The position numbers and the translations under genes were made by a program. From Ruminococcus sp. UBA4275 (GTDB lineage Bacteria > Bacillota > Clostridia > Oscillospirales > Ruminococcaceae), in contig DGVV01000053.1 of the NCBI GenBank assembly GCA_002395085.1, forward strand, positions 9,807 through 19,531: DNA of 9,725 nucleotides. Reading direction: 5' to 3'. Below the pieces are notes generated by a model that saw only the letters and a program-made list of their open reading frames with translations, was not told where the DNA came from and made no database searches. Below, piece by piece: positions 1 to 5,623 of this stretch (position 1 is the first letter of the stretch; each line of letters begins with the position of its first letter).

Positions 1-44
1 CCCCATTATAATCATCGCGCAGCGATACCTTTATCGACAAGCTG

Positions 45-72
45 AGGGGACGCCCTGCGGGAGGCGTCCCCT
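45..72 (-). terminator. GC-rich hairpin downstream of the glycanase gene, possible terminator
   Basis: A perfect 10-bp inverted repeat (AGGGGACGCC at 45-54, GGCGTCCCCT at 63-72) with an 8-base loop lies 18 bases past the stop codon of the minus-strand glycanase. The position and stem strength suit a transcription end point. On the minus strand, however, the bases after the stem (CAGCTTGTCGATAAAGG) contain no proper T-run, so it is not a textbook intrinsic terminator. It may instead protect the mRNA 3' end or act together with a factor. It could also serve a plus-strand neighbour outside the window. Confidence 0.5.
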
Positions 73-90
73 GAACTGTATATCCGGAAA

Positions 91-2244
91 TCAGCCTGCG
101 AGAACCGTCTGGAGCAGCAGCGCGAGATCAACGCCGCTGAGCGCTTCATCGCCGTTCATATCCGCATTCTCGAAATCGTATTTTTCGGTATCGGTGATCT
201 CCGTGGTGAGATATTTCACCAGCAGAAGCGCATCTCTCATATCAACCGAGCCGTTGAAATCAATATCACCGAGCGGCTTGGTGACCGGCTGCACAGTTCC
301 GTAGAATTCGATTTCCGCAATGTTGCAGCAGTAGACATCGTCCTTGTTGATGCCGTTGTCCGGCTTGCCGGAAGGAACTTTGTAGCGCACATAGCGAGCC
401 GCCGGATGGTCGCTGAGCTTGGCGTAGTGCATTCCGTAGCTGGGCGCACCCTGAACCGTATAAACCTTTGTCCAGTCTGTTCCGTTTTCGGAGACCTCGA
501 AGTAGCCGTCCGCCATACGTGCTTCGTAGCTCTGACGCGGGCAGTAGCCGATTGCACTCAGCTCATAGACCTGACCGAGATCAGCGGAGACCCAGCCGTC
601 ACCGACGCCGTCGAAATAGGTGCTGGTTTTGCCGTCGAAGCACTTGTCGCAGCCGGCAGAGGCGGTATTGTTCCACGGGTTCGAGCCCTCGTAAGAAACG
701 GGCGTGATTTTGTTGGAGAGGTCAATGCCGCCGGTCACGCCGTCCACGATGAAGGTGGTGACGGAATTCGGGGCGAGGGAGACATTCAGCTTGCTGCCGG
801 AGAGAGCAGAGTCACCGACATCCTTCCAGTCCTCGGTATTGCTTGTGCGGATGGTCTTTGCGGCACTGCCGACGGTATCGAACTGCGAGAGGTCATAGCT
901 CATTTCTCTCTCGCCGCCGCTGGTATTGTAGCTGACGATGACGAGCTGATCATTTTTCTTATCGAATGCAGCCATCGTATTGCCGGAGGCATTCAGCATG
1001 ATCATACCGGGACGGATATAGCGCGTATACTGACCGAAGCTGTAATACTTCTTGGAGAGATAGATGGTATCCTTATCGTGGTCTGCGACGGCAAGCCCCC
1101 AGAAGCCGGCGTTCATATTGAGCATACCGCCGTCCTTGTTGCCGTTGTAGCCGGCAGCGCAGACATGGCTGTCGATGACCTGCCAGAGAATCCATGCGAC
1201 TGCATTCATGGCGTTGCAGTCTGTGGTGATGCGCTCAGAGAGCCAGAGACCGGGTGCCATCGCACCGGCATTCTGACCGGCTTCACCTTTGCCGTCCACC
1301 TCAGACATCCAGAGGTTCTTGCCGTTTGCGAGGGCGACATCCTTGAGCTGCGTGCGCTTGCTGCCGCCGTAAGTATGCGTGTCGATGCGGGAGATGGCAT
1401 TCTTTGCTTCCGCCGAGAGGGCGTTGACCGCGTCGATCTGCGTATCAATGGAAGTTTCGTCCGTGCCGCAGAGGATGACATCCTCCATGCCGCGCTTTGC
1501 CATTGCCTTTTGCAGCTCCACGATGATCTTGGATTCCGAGTCGCCAAGATCGAAATGGCAGCCTTCCTGCTTGGCGCTGTTCGCACCCCAGAAATTGGTG
1601 TACGGCTCGTTCATCGCCTCAACGGACTGCACCTTGATGCCCCACTCCTCCTGATAGTGCTTGCAGACCTCTGCGAGATACTCTGCAAATGCGGTGTAGG
1701 AATCATCTTTCAGGTTATTTTTGCCCGGATTGGTATTGCCGGTGGAGCAGCCGGACTGGCACATATAATACGGAGGCGAATTGGAGAACATCTCGACGAT
1801 GGCATCGTCTCCGGCGGCAGCGATGCAGCGCCGCAGCACATTGCGCTGATTGTAGTCGGCAGTCCAGTCATAGACGGGCTGTCCGTTTTCCAGCTTTGTG
1901 TAACCGGGCATATTGGAATCGGTACGGGTGATATGGTGATGGGTCGGGTTATCGCCGCCGCCGATATTGAAGCGGGCGATATTGAGGTGCAGACCGTTCT
2001 CACCGAAGAAGGTATCGGCTGCCTGCTGCGCCAGTGAATCGGAATAACCGAGGCGGTTTGCCCACCAGCACAGCGACGTACCCCAGCCTTCAAAGACACC
2101 GTTGTTGATGGCATACGTGTCGGCGGGCGACAGCATGACGACTGTTGCAGCCGCATCCGCTGTTGTCAGCGGCACGGCGCTTACCGCTGCGCCTGTGATA
2201 CAGCACGCCAGCATTGCGGCAAGCAGTTTTTTCAAATGTTTCAT
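91..2244 (-). CDS. Secreted GH30-like glycoside hydrolase with F5/8 type C domain and dockerin
   Basis: This is a 717-aa extracellular glycanase, probably part of a cellulosome. Order of parts: signal peptide (about residues 1-33, with a KHLKK basic start and hydrophobic core); a GH30-like (beta/alpha)8 catalytic domain plus beta-sandwich (about 35-500); an F5/8 type C (CBM32-like) domain (about 507-649); and a C-terminal dockerin. The dockerin has two calcium loops (D660/D662/N664/D671 and D695/N697/D699/D706). The acid/base is probably E213 in AMNEPY and the nucleophile E315 in WMSEVDG. The GWGTSLCWWAN motif near residues 53-63 is typical of GH30-type O-glycosyl hydrolases, including endo-beta-1,6-galactanases, but the substrate is an inference. 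I chose the start at 2244 over the in-frame ATG at 2292 because it has a Shine-Dalgarno site and begins the signal peptide. The upstream ATG sits at the predicted transcription start. The gene is monocistronic and divergent from the radA cluster. Confidence 0.9.
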   Translation of the reverse strand: MKHLKKLLAAMLACCITGAAVSAVPLTTADAAATVVMLSPADTYAINNGVFEGWGTSLCWWANRLGYSDSLAQQAADTFFGENGLHLNIARFNIGGGDNPTHHHITRTDSNMPGYTKLENGQPVYDWTADYNQRNVLRRCIAAAGDDAIVEMFSNSPPYYMCQSGCSTGNTNPGKNNLKDDSYTAFAEYLAEVCKHYQEEWGIKVQSVEAMNEPYTNFWGANSAKQEGCHFDLGDSESKIIVELQKAMAKRGMEDVILCGTDETSIDTQIDAVNALSAEAKNAISRIDTHTYGGSKRTQLKDVALANGKNLWMSEVDGKGEAGQNAGAMAPGLWLSERITTDCNAMNAVAWILWQVIDSHVCAAGYNGNKDGGMLNMNAGFWGLAVADHDKDTIYLSKKYYSFGQYTRYIRPGMIMLNASGNTMAAFDKKNDQLVIVSYNTSGGEREMSYDLSQFDTVGSAAKTIRTSNTEDWKDVGDSALSGSKLNVSLAPNSVTTFIVDGVTGGIDLSNKITPVSYEGSNPWNNTASAGCDKCFDGKTSTYFDGVGDGWVSADLGQVYELSAIGYCPRQSYEARMADGYFEVSENGTDWTKVYTVQGAPSYGMHYAKLSDHPAARYVRYKVPSGKPDNGINKDDVYCCNIAEIEFYGTVQPVTKPLGDIDFNGSVDMRDALLLVKYLTTEITDTEKYDFENADMNGDEALSGVDLALLLQTVLAG

Positions 2245-2255
2245 TTTCCCCACTA

Positions 2256-2261
2256 TCCTTT
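2256..2261 (-). promoter_or_regulatory. Shine-Dalgarno site fixing the glycanase start
   Basis: On the minus strand AAAGGA lies 11 bases before the ATG at 2244. It is the only good ribosome-binding site near the start. It supports translation from 2244, the first residue of a clear signal peptide, rather than from 2292. Confidence 0.75.
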
Positions 2262-2297
2262 CTGAAGCCGTACATCTCAGACGGCTTTCCACTTTGC

Positions 2298-2326
2298 ATT
2301 ATAGCATAAAATTTTTCAGAAATCAA
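2298..2326 (-). promoter_or_regulatory. Promoter of the glycanase gene (sigma-A type, extended -10)
   Basis: On the minus strand a -35 box TTGATT (2326-2321), a 17-base spacer and a -10 box TATAAT (2303-2298) are preceded by TGC, an extended -10. The predicted start of transcription is near 2291, giving a 5' leader of about 47 bases. The match to the vegetative consensus is strong, so regulation would have to act on top of a good core promoter. The palindrome at 2348-2360 lies just upstream of it. Confidence 0.85.
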
Positions 2327-2347
2327 TGCACAAAATTACGTTTTACA

Positions 2348-2360
2348 TGACAAATTGTCA
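2348..2360. promoter_or_regulatory. Palindrome TGACAAATTGTCA, candidate operator
   Basis: A perfect 6-bp inverted repeat with one central base lies 22 bases upstream of the glycanase -35 box, where activators or upstream repressors often bind. Its core ACAAATTGT (2350-2358) recurs at 2400-2408, exactly 50 bases away. In an AT-rich region such a short palindrome can arise by chance, and no cognate regulator is in the window. The regulatory role is an inference. Confidence 0.35.
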
Positions 2361-2483
2361 CAATTTAAGAAAAATGACGGGCAAAATCGCAAAGTTTGAA
2401 CAAATTGTAAGTACAATCGCACGGGATAAATACTGCGTTGAGAGTACAAGCGGTGAATTGCGTGTTTTTTCTCTCTGCACCCA

Positions 2484-2512
2484 TTGAATTTTCTGCTATT
2501 ATATGGTATAAC
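2484..2512 (+). promoter_or_regulatory. Upstream copy (P1) of a duplicated promoter
   Basis: TTGAAT (2484-2489), a 17-base spacer and TATAAC (2507-2512) form a plausible sigma-A promoter. A 33-base block around it (2480-2512) matches the block at 2576-2608 at 26 positions, with an offset of exactly 96 bases. A GC-rich hairpin follows directly at 2512-2526, overlapping the -10 edge and the predicted start site. P1 may therefore be weak, structurally controlled, or a decayed duplicate. Confidence 0.55.
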
Positions 2513-2526
2513 CGCGCAGTGCGCGG
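2512..2526 (+). other. GC hairpin between the two tandem promoters
   Basis: CCGCGC (2512-2517) and GCGCGG (2521-2526) form a perfect 6-bp stem with a 3-base AGT loop. It is followed after CTCCG by five T residues (2532-2536). In an otherwise AT-rich region this stands out. It resembles a short intrinsic terminator, but the T-run starts 5 bases late and the stem overlaps the start site of P1. It could damp P1 transcripts before they reach P2, or simply be a palindromic protein-binding site. Confidence 0.4.
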
Positions 2527-2579
2527 CTCCGTTTTTATTCTCAGGAAGCGAAAGGTCAAAAATGTTTTTCCTTCTCCCA

Positions 2580-2608
2580 TTGCACTTTTCGGTATAATAT
2601 GGTATAAT
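2580..2608 (+). promoter_or_regulatory. Main promoter (P2) of the radA gene cluster
   Basis: TTGCAC (2580-2585), a 17-base spacer and a consensus TATAAT (2603-2608) predict transcription from about 2615. That gives a leader of about 34 bases before the 63-aa gene. The -10 region is a direct repeat of GGTATAATA (2591-2599 and 2601-2609), so a second TATAAT sits at 2593-2598, but it lacks a properly spaced -35 box. This is the best promoter candidate for the whole 2649-7113 cluster. Confidence 0.8.
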
Positions 2609-2648
2609 AAGGAAAAATCCTGCGTACAGGGAAAGGATGCGTTAAAAT

Positions 2649-2840
2649 ATGGCAAAGAGCAAGAAATCCAAAAAAAGATCCGGCAAGAAGCAGAATTCCG
2701 GCGGCAGCCGTCAGCGGCGGCAGGAGACGCAGACGCCCCGTCAGCAGACTTCTTCCAAGCCTGCCTGGCTGCGCATCGCGATTATCGCGGTGATGGCGAT
2801 TATGTTTCTGGGTGTTGCATTGATGCCGTTTCTGCGGTAA
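2649..2840 (+). CDS. Small basic single-pass membrane protein, unknown function
   Basis: This is a 63-aa protein. Residues 1-38 are very basic and low in complexity, rich in Lys, Arg, Ser and Gln (it opens MAKSKKSKKRSGKK). A single hydrophobic helix follows at about residues 40-60, and the C-terminus is short. By the positive-inside rule the basic tail should be cytoplasmic, where it could touch nucleic acid or acidic phospholipid. AAAGGA at 2632-2637 precedes the ATG. It is the first gene after promoter P2 and lies 57 bases before radA, so the two are probably co-transcribed. I do not recognise a family. The tail-plus-helix design is common in small Firmicutes proteins and does not by itself indicate a function. 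Confidence 0.75.
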   Translation: MAKSKKSKKRSGKKQNSGGSRQRRQETQTPRQQTSSKPAWLRIAIIAVMAIMFLGVALMPFLR

Positions 2841-2851
2841 ATCAAAGGATG

Positions 2852-2877
2852 CTGCCGGACAGTCCGCTGTTCGGCAG
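2852..2877 (+). other. Intercistronic hairpin just upstream of radA
   Basis: CTGCCGGACAG (2852-2862) pairs with CTGTTCGGCAG (2867-2877) around a TCCG loop: an 11-bp stem with one G-U wobble and no bulge. Only TTT follows, then GC, so it is a poor intrinsic terminator. Its 3' side ends 7 bases before the radA Shine-Dalgarno site (AGGAGG, 2885-2890). Likely roles are partial termination or processing that sets the ratio of the 63-aa gene to radA, or protection of the upstream mRNA. These roles are inferred; the fold is seen directly. Confidence 0.65.
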
Positions 2878-2897
2878 TTTGCATAGGAGGACGAAAC

Positions 2898-4304
2898 TTG
2901 GCGAAAGCAAAAACACGCTATGAATGTACTGCCTGCGGCGCGGTGTATCCGAAATGGCAGGGGCGCTGCGATAGCTGCGGCGCGTGGAATACGGTAGAGG
3001 AAGCGCTGCCGGAGATCAAAACGCCGGTCAGCCGCGGAGGCGGTCCGGCGGGGGGCAGCGGACGTGCCGTCAGTGCATCGGCACAGATCCGCGAGCTTTC
3101 CGAGATCGGCACGAATGACGACATCCGCTATGACACCGGCATCTCAGAGCTGAACCGCGTACTCGGCGGCGGACTCGTCAAGGGATCTGTGGTGCTGCTC
3201 GGCGGTGAACCCGGTATCGGAAAAAGTACGCTGCTGCTGCAAATCTGTCAGTATCTCGGCAGAGAGCATTCGATTCTGTATGTCTCCGGCGAGGAGTCTG
3301 CACGGCAGATCAAACTGCGCGCACAGCGTCTCGGCGTCGATTCCGAGAGCCTCTATCTGCTCACCGTCAGCGATGCGGAATCGGTCTGCGAGACCATCAT
3401 GGAGAGCGAGCCGGATGTCGTCATCATCGACTCTATCCAGACCATGCACCTCGACGGGCTGACCTCCGGCAGCGGCTCTGTGCCGCAGGTGCGCGAGTGT
3501 ACCAATCTCTTTATGCGGACTGCAAAGGCGAAGGAGATTCCGATTTTTCTGGTCGGCCATGTCACGAAGGACGGCACAATCGCCGGACCGAAGGTCATGG
3601 AGCATATCGTGGATGCGGTGCTGATCTTTGAGGGTGACCGCTATCAGAGCGTGCGCGTGCTGCGGGCGGTCAAGAACCGCTTTGGCTCGACCAATGAAAT
3701 CGGTGTTTTCGAGATGCGCGATACCGGACTCAGTGAGGTGGAAAATCCCTCTGCGATGCTGCTTGACGGCAGACCGCTGGGCGTTTCCGGCACTTGCGTC
3801 TGCTGCATGATGGAGGGCAGCCGCCCGATTCTTGCAGAGATTCAGGCGCTCTGTGCAAAGAGTACGCTTTCTGCGCCGCGCCGTACCGCAACCGGCTTCG
3901 ATTACAACCGCGTTTACATTTTACTGGCTGTGCTGGAGAAACGGCTGGGGCTGTTTTTCGGTGCGCTTGATGTCTACCTGAATATCGTGGGCGGCTTCCG
4001 GCTCGATGAACCCGCCGGCGATCTTGCTGTGGCGCTGGCGCTGTATTCCGCGCTCATGGATAAGCCCATCGGGGAGACTGTAATCGCCTTCGGGGAGATT
4101 GGCCTGGGCGGGGAGCTGCGCTCTGTCTCGAATGCCGCACAGCGCATTCAGGAGGCGCAGCGGCTTGGCTTCACACTCTGCATTCTCCCGAAACAGACGC
4201 TCCGCACGCTGCAAACCGAACGGTTCACGATCCGGCTGGCTGGCGTCTCAAACCTGAAAGAGGCATTTGCCGTGCTGGAAAAGCAGGCGGAATCTGATCA
4301 CTGA
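2898..4304 (+). CDS. radA: DNA repair protein RadA (Sms), branch-migration ATPase
   Basis: RadA is a RecA-related hexameric ATPase of the cytoplasm that drives branch migration of recombination intermediates in repair and transformation. At 468 aa it has the usual length of the family. Visible parts: an N-terminal C4 zinc finger (C10, C13, C24, C27); a RecA-like ATPase core with Walker A GGEPGIGKST (102-111) and Walker B VVIIDS (174-179); the RadA signature KNRFG (259-263); and a C-terminal Lon-protease-like domain (about 355-460) that acts as a scaffold rather than a protease in this family. The start codon is TTG at 2898, placed 7 bases after a strong AGGAGG; no ATG gives the zinc finger intact. 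The gene is complete. In Bacillus-type genomes radA sits between clpC and disA, but no disA follows here. Confidence 0.97.
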   Translation: MAKAKTRYECTACGAVYPKWQGRCDSCGAWNTVEEALPEIKTPVSRGGGPAGGSGRAVSASAQIRELSEIGTNDDIRYDTGISELNRVLGGGLVKGSVVLLGGEPGIGKSTLLLQICQYLGREHSILYVSGEESARQIKLRAQRLGVDSESLYLLTVSDAESVCETIMESEPDVVIIDSIQTMHLDGLTSGSGSVPQVRECTNLFMRTAKAKEIPIFLVGHVTKDGTIAGPKVMEHIVDAVLIFEGDRYQSVRVLRAVKNRFGSTNEIGVFEMRDTGLSEVENPSAMLLDGRPLGVSGTCVCCMMEGSRPILAEIQALCAKSTLSAPRRTATGFDYNRVYILLAVLEKRLGLFFGALDVYLNIVGGFRLDEPAGDLAVALALYSALMDKPIGETVIAFGEIGLGGELRSVSNAAQRIQEAQRLGFTLCILPKQTLRTLQTERFTIRLAGVSNLKEAFAVLEKQAESDH

Positions 4305-4318
4305 AAGGAGCAAATGCA

Positions 4319-4831
4319 ATGGCAAATCAGTTTGGCATCCGGCGCGGCAGCACCGGTGGCGATTGTATCAGCATCACGAACGGCGGCACGGATGTTCTCA
4401 TCAATGTGCTGACGCTTGCCTGCGCGGCGCGTGCGAAAACCGAAAGCGAGAAGCGTCTTGCGGTGTGGATTGCGGAACACGATCAGACAATCGGGCGCGG
4501 CATTGTGGGATTTGATCTCGATGCGATGCCGTGGGATCCGGAGACCTTTGAAAGTGACCGCCGCTTTATGGTGGATGTGATTGACACCGCCTCTCTGAAA
4601 ACCGGCTGGGAGCTGCTCTGTTATTCCCCGAATGAGGACTATGTGACAGTGTGGCTGCGGTGGTTCAAGCGCGGATTTCTGCGCCTGAAGGCATCGGATA
4701 TCCGTCCGGCGATTCTGCCGGAGTGGTTGGAGGGGCAGGAGGAGGATGATCCGGCGCAATGCGGTTTCCCGCGCTGCGAAAAGCATGGTATTTACCTGAC
4801 CTATCTGGGCTGTCAGGTATGCAACAGCTGA
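4319..4831 (+). CDS. Uncharacterised 170-aa protein with C-terminal zinc-ribbon-like motif
   Basis: I do not recognise this protein. It is probably soluble: I see no signal peptide or transmembrane helix, and the only hydrophobic run (about 25-37) is short. The body is mixed alpha/beta in character with several Trp residues (W50, W72, W97, W112, W115). The last 23 residues carry C148, C153, H156, C165 and C168 in the spacing C-x4-C-x2-H-x8-C-x2-C, which suggests a small metal-binding knuckle after an acidic linker (EGQEEDDP, 138-145). AAAGGAG at 4304-4310 precedes the ATG by 8 bases and overlaps the radA stop codon, so it is almost certainly co-transcribed with radA. A link to DNA repair would rest on position alone. 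Confidence 0.85.
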   Translation: MANQFGIRRGSTGGDCISITNGGTDVLINVLTLACAARAKTESEKRLAVWIAEHDQTIGRGIVGFDLDAMPWDPETFESDRRFMVDVIDTASLKTGWELLCYSPNEDYVTVWLRWFKRGFLRLKASDIRPAILPEWLEGQEEDDPAQCGFPRCEKHGIYLTYLGCQVCNS

Positions 4832-4867
4832 TGCACACGGCAGCACATACAATTAAAAGGATGAATT

Positions 4868-4978
4868 ATGACACATACGGAACAGGCGGCGGCATATTAT
4901 GCTGCGGAATTTGATTGTTCACAGGCGGCAGCGGAAATCGCAGAGCAGCTTCTCGCGGAAAGGAAGCGGGAAATATGA
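4868..4978 (+). CDS. Small ORF (36 aa), translationally coupled to the next gene
   Basis: This short ORF encodes an Ala- and Glu-rich helical peptide of 36 residues. AAAAGGA (4855-4861) lies 6 bases before the ATG, an ideal placement. Its stop overlaps the start of the next gene as ATGA (4975-4978), a classic coupling arrangement, which argues for real translation. Residues 7-28 (AAAYYAAEFDCSQAAAE and onward) resemble the opening of C_GCAxxG_C_C-family redox proteins, where a helix ending in G-x-N-C-x-Q-A is typical. If that is right, it would be an N-terminal remnant. It could equally be an unrelated small protein or a leader peptide controlling the downstream gene. Confidence in translation is fair, and in function low. 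Confidence 0.6.
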   Translation: MTHTEQAAAYYAAEFDCSQAAAEIAEQLLAERKREI

Positions 4979-5607
4979 GCCTGCCCATACCCTATCATCT
5001 GCGGGAGACCGCGGAGATCATCAAGAGTACAAAGGATACCCTCACGCTGCTGCTGCGCTGCAAGTGCGGCTGTGAGAAATTCACGCTGTGGGAGAATACC
5101 TGTACTGCGGAGGAACGTGCTGTCCTCGCGGAATATGAGGCGCAGATGCGTCCGCTGATGCAGGGCGGGCGGCTGCGGATTTATTCGGATGCGGCGGGCA
5201 ATGTACACTGGCAGAAGAAGCGGTTTCTGCATCCGGCGGAGGAGATCACGCTGCCGCCGGAGCCGGTATTTGCATCGCTGAAGCGGTTCTGCGTGCGCTG
5301 TGCGGAATGCGGCACGGAGACCGTCCTCTTTGACAGCCGTTTTCACGGATATGACGGCGCGGTCTGCGGGACGGATGTGCCGGCAGATTATGAGCCCCTG
5401 ATGAAGCAGAAATACGCAAAGCGGGAACCGGCAAGGCGCATCCGCTTGGAACTGGAATGCACTGTGCCGCCGGAGGAATTTGCCGAGATTATGGGATACG
5501 GCGCTGCAACGGACAATCTGTATTCGGAGTGCTTTACGCATATTCAGATTGCAGCCGGCACGGCAGACGGGAAATTCCGAACAGTCCTTGCAATGGAAAC
5601 AGCATAA
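4975..5607 (+). CDS. Uncharacterised 210-aa Cys-rich protein, probable metal binding
   Basis: I do not recognise this family. It looks soluble, with no signal peptide or membrane segment. Two Cys clusters stand out: C29-x-C31-x-C33 near the N-terminus and C106-x2-C109-x2-C112 in the middle, the latter followed by FDSRFHGYDG (119-128). Single Cys residues occur at 43, 131, 162 and 186. The arrangement resembles two half-sites of a zinc ribbon separated by a helical insert. I chose the start at 4975 over the in-frame ATG at 4915 because it has AAAGGAAG (4960-4967) 7 bases upstream and overlaps the stop of the 36-aa ORF by 4 bases. The first 20 residues of the longer form would be read inside that ORF. 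It is in an operon with the 170-aa Cys-rich protein. Confidence 0.85.
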   Translation: MSLPIPYHLRETAEIIKSTKDTLTLLLRCKCGCEKFTLWENTCTAEERAVLAEYEAQMRPLMQGGRLRIYSDAAGNVHWQKKRFLHPAEEITLPPEPVFASLKRFCVRCAECGTETVLFDSRFHGYDGAVCGTDVPADYEPLMKQKYAKREPARRIRLELECTVPPEEFAEIMGYGAATDNLYSECFTHIQIAAGTADGKFRTVLAMETA

Positions 5608-5623
5608 CGAAAGGAACGTATCT

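Larger units (their letters stand above)
2245..2648. other. AT-rich divergent intergenic region
   Basis: This stretch of about 400 bases separates the minus-strand glycanase from the plus-strand radA cluster. It is visibly richer in A and T than the flanking genes. It contains the glycanase Shine-Dalgarno site and promoter, a 13-base palindrome, a repeated ACAAATTGT 9-mer, two related plus-strand promoters and a GC hairpin, each listed separately. I see no convincing gene in it. The open frames that cross it lack a Shine-Dalgarno site and recognisable protein character. Confidence 0.8.

Noticed and set aside
1..12. Palindromic TATAAT on both strands at the left edge
   Set aside because: On the minus strand there is no -35 box at 16-18 bases. 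On the plus strand the needed upstream sequence is outside the window.
406..2037. 543-codon plus-strand open frame antisense to most of the glycanase gene
   Set aside because: It lies opposite a clearly real gene with full catalytic and dockerin motifs. It has no ribosome-binding site and no domain character. Its openness follows from the codon bias of the sense strand.
2245..2292. N-terminal extension of the glycanase to the ATG at 2292
   Set aside because: The predicted transcription start is near 2291, and the added 16 residues would precede a normal signal peptide. The start at 2244 has a ribosome-binding site.
2438..2923. 161-codon plus-strand frame spanning the intergenic region, the 63-aa gene and the start of radA
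   Set aside because: It runs through both promoters and the intercistronic hairpin and overlaps two better-supported genes in another frame. It lacks a Shine-Dalgarno site.
4915..4974. Longer start for the 210-aa Cys-rich protein
   Set aside because: No ribosome-binding site precedes 4915. The start at 4975 has one and overlaps the stop of the 36-aa ORF in the coupled ATGA form.
4319..5607. Possible toxin-antitoxin or defence module formed by the 170-aa, 36-aa and 210-aa genes
   Set aside because: No nuclease, kinase, acetyltransferase or DNA-binding motif is visible. The genes are embedded in a housekeeping operon with no sign of transfer, so only the neutral description is supported.
5480..5623. 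48-residue N-terminal extension of the glycosyltransferase
   Set aside because: It overlaps the end of the previous gene and has no family similarity. The GT2 fold begins right after the ATG at 5624, which has GAAAGGAA upstream.
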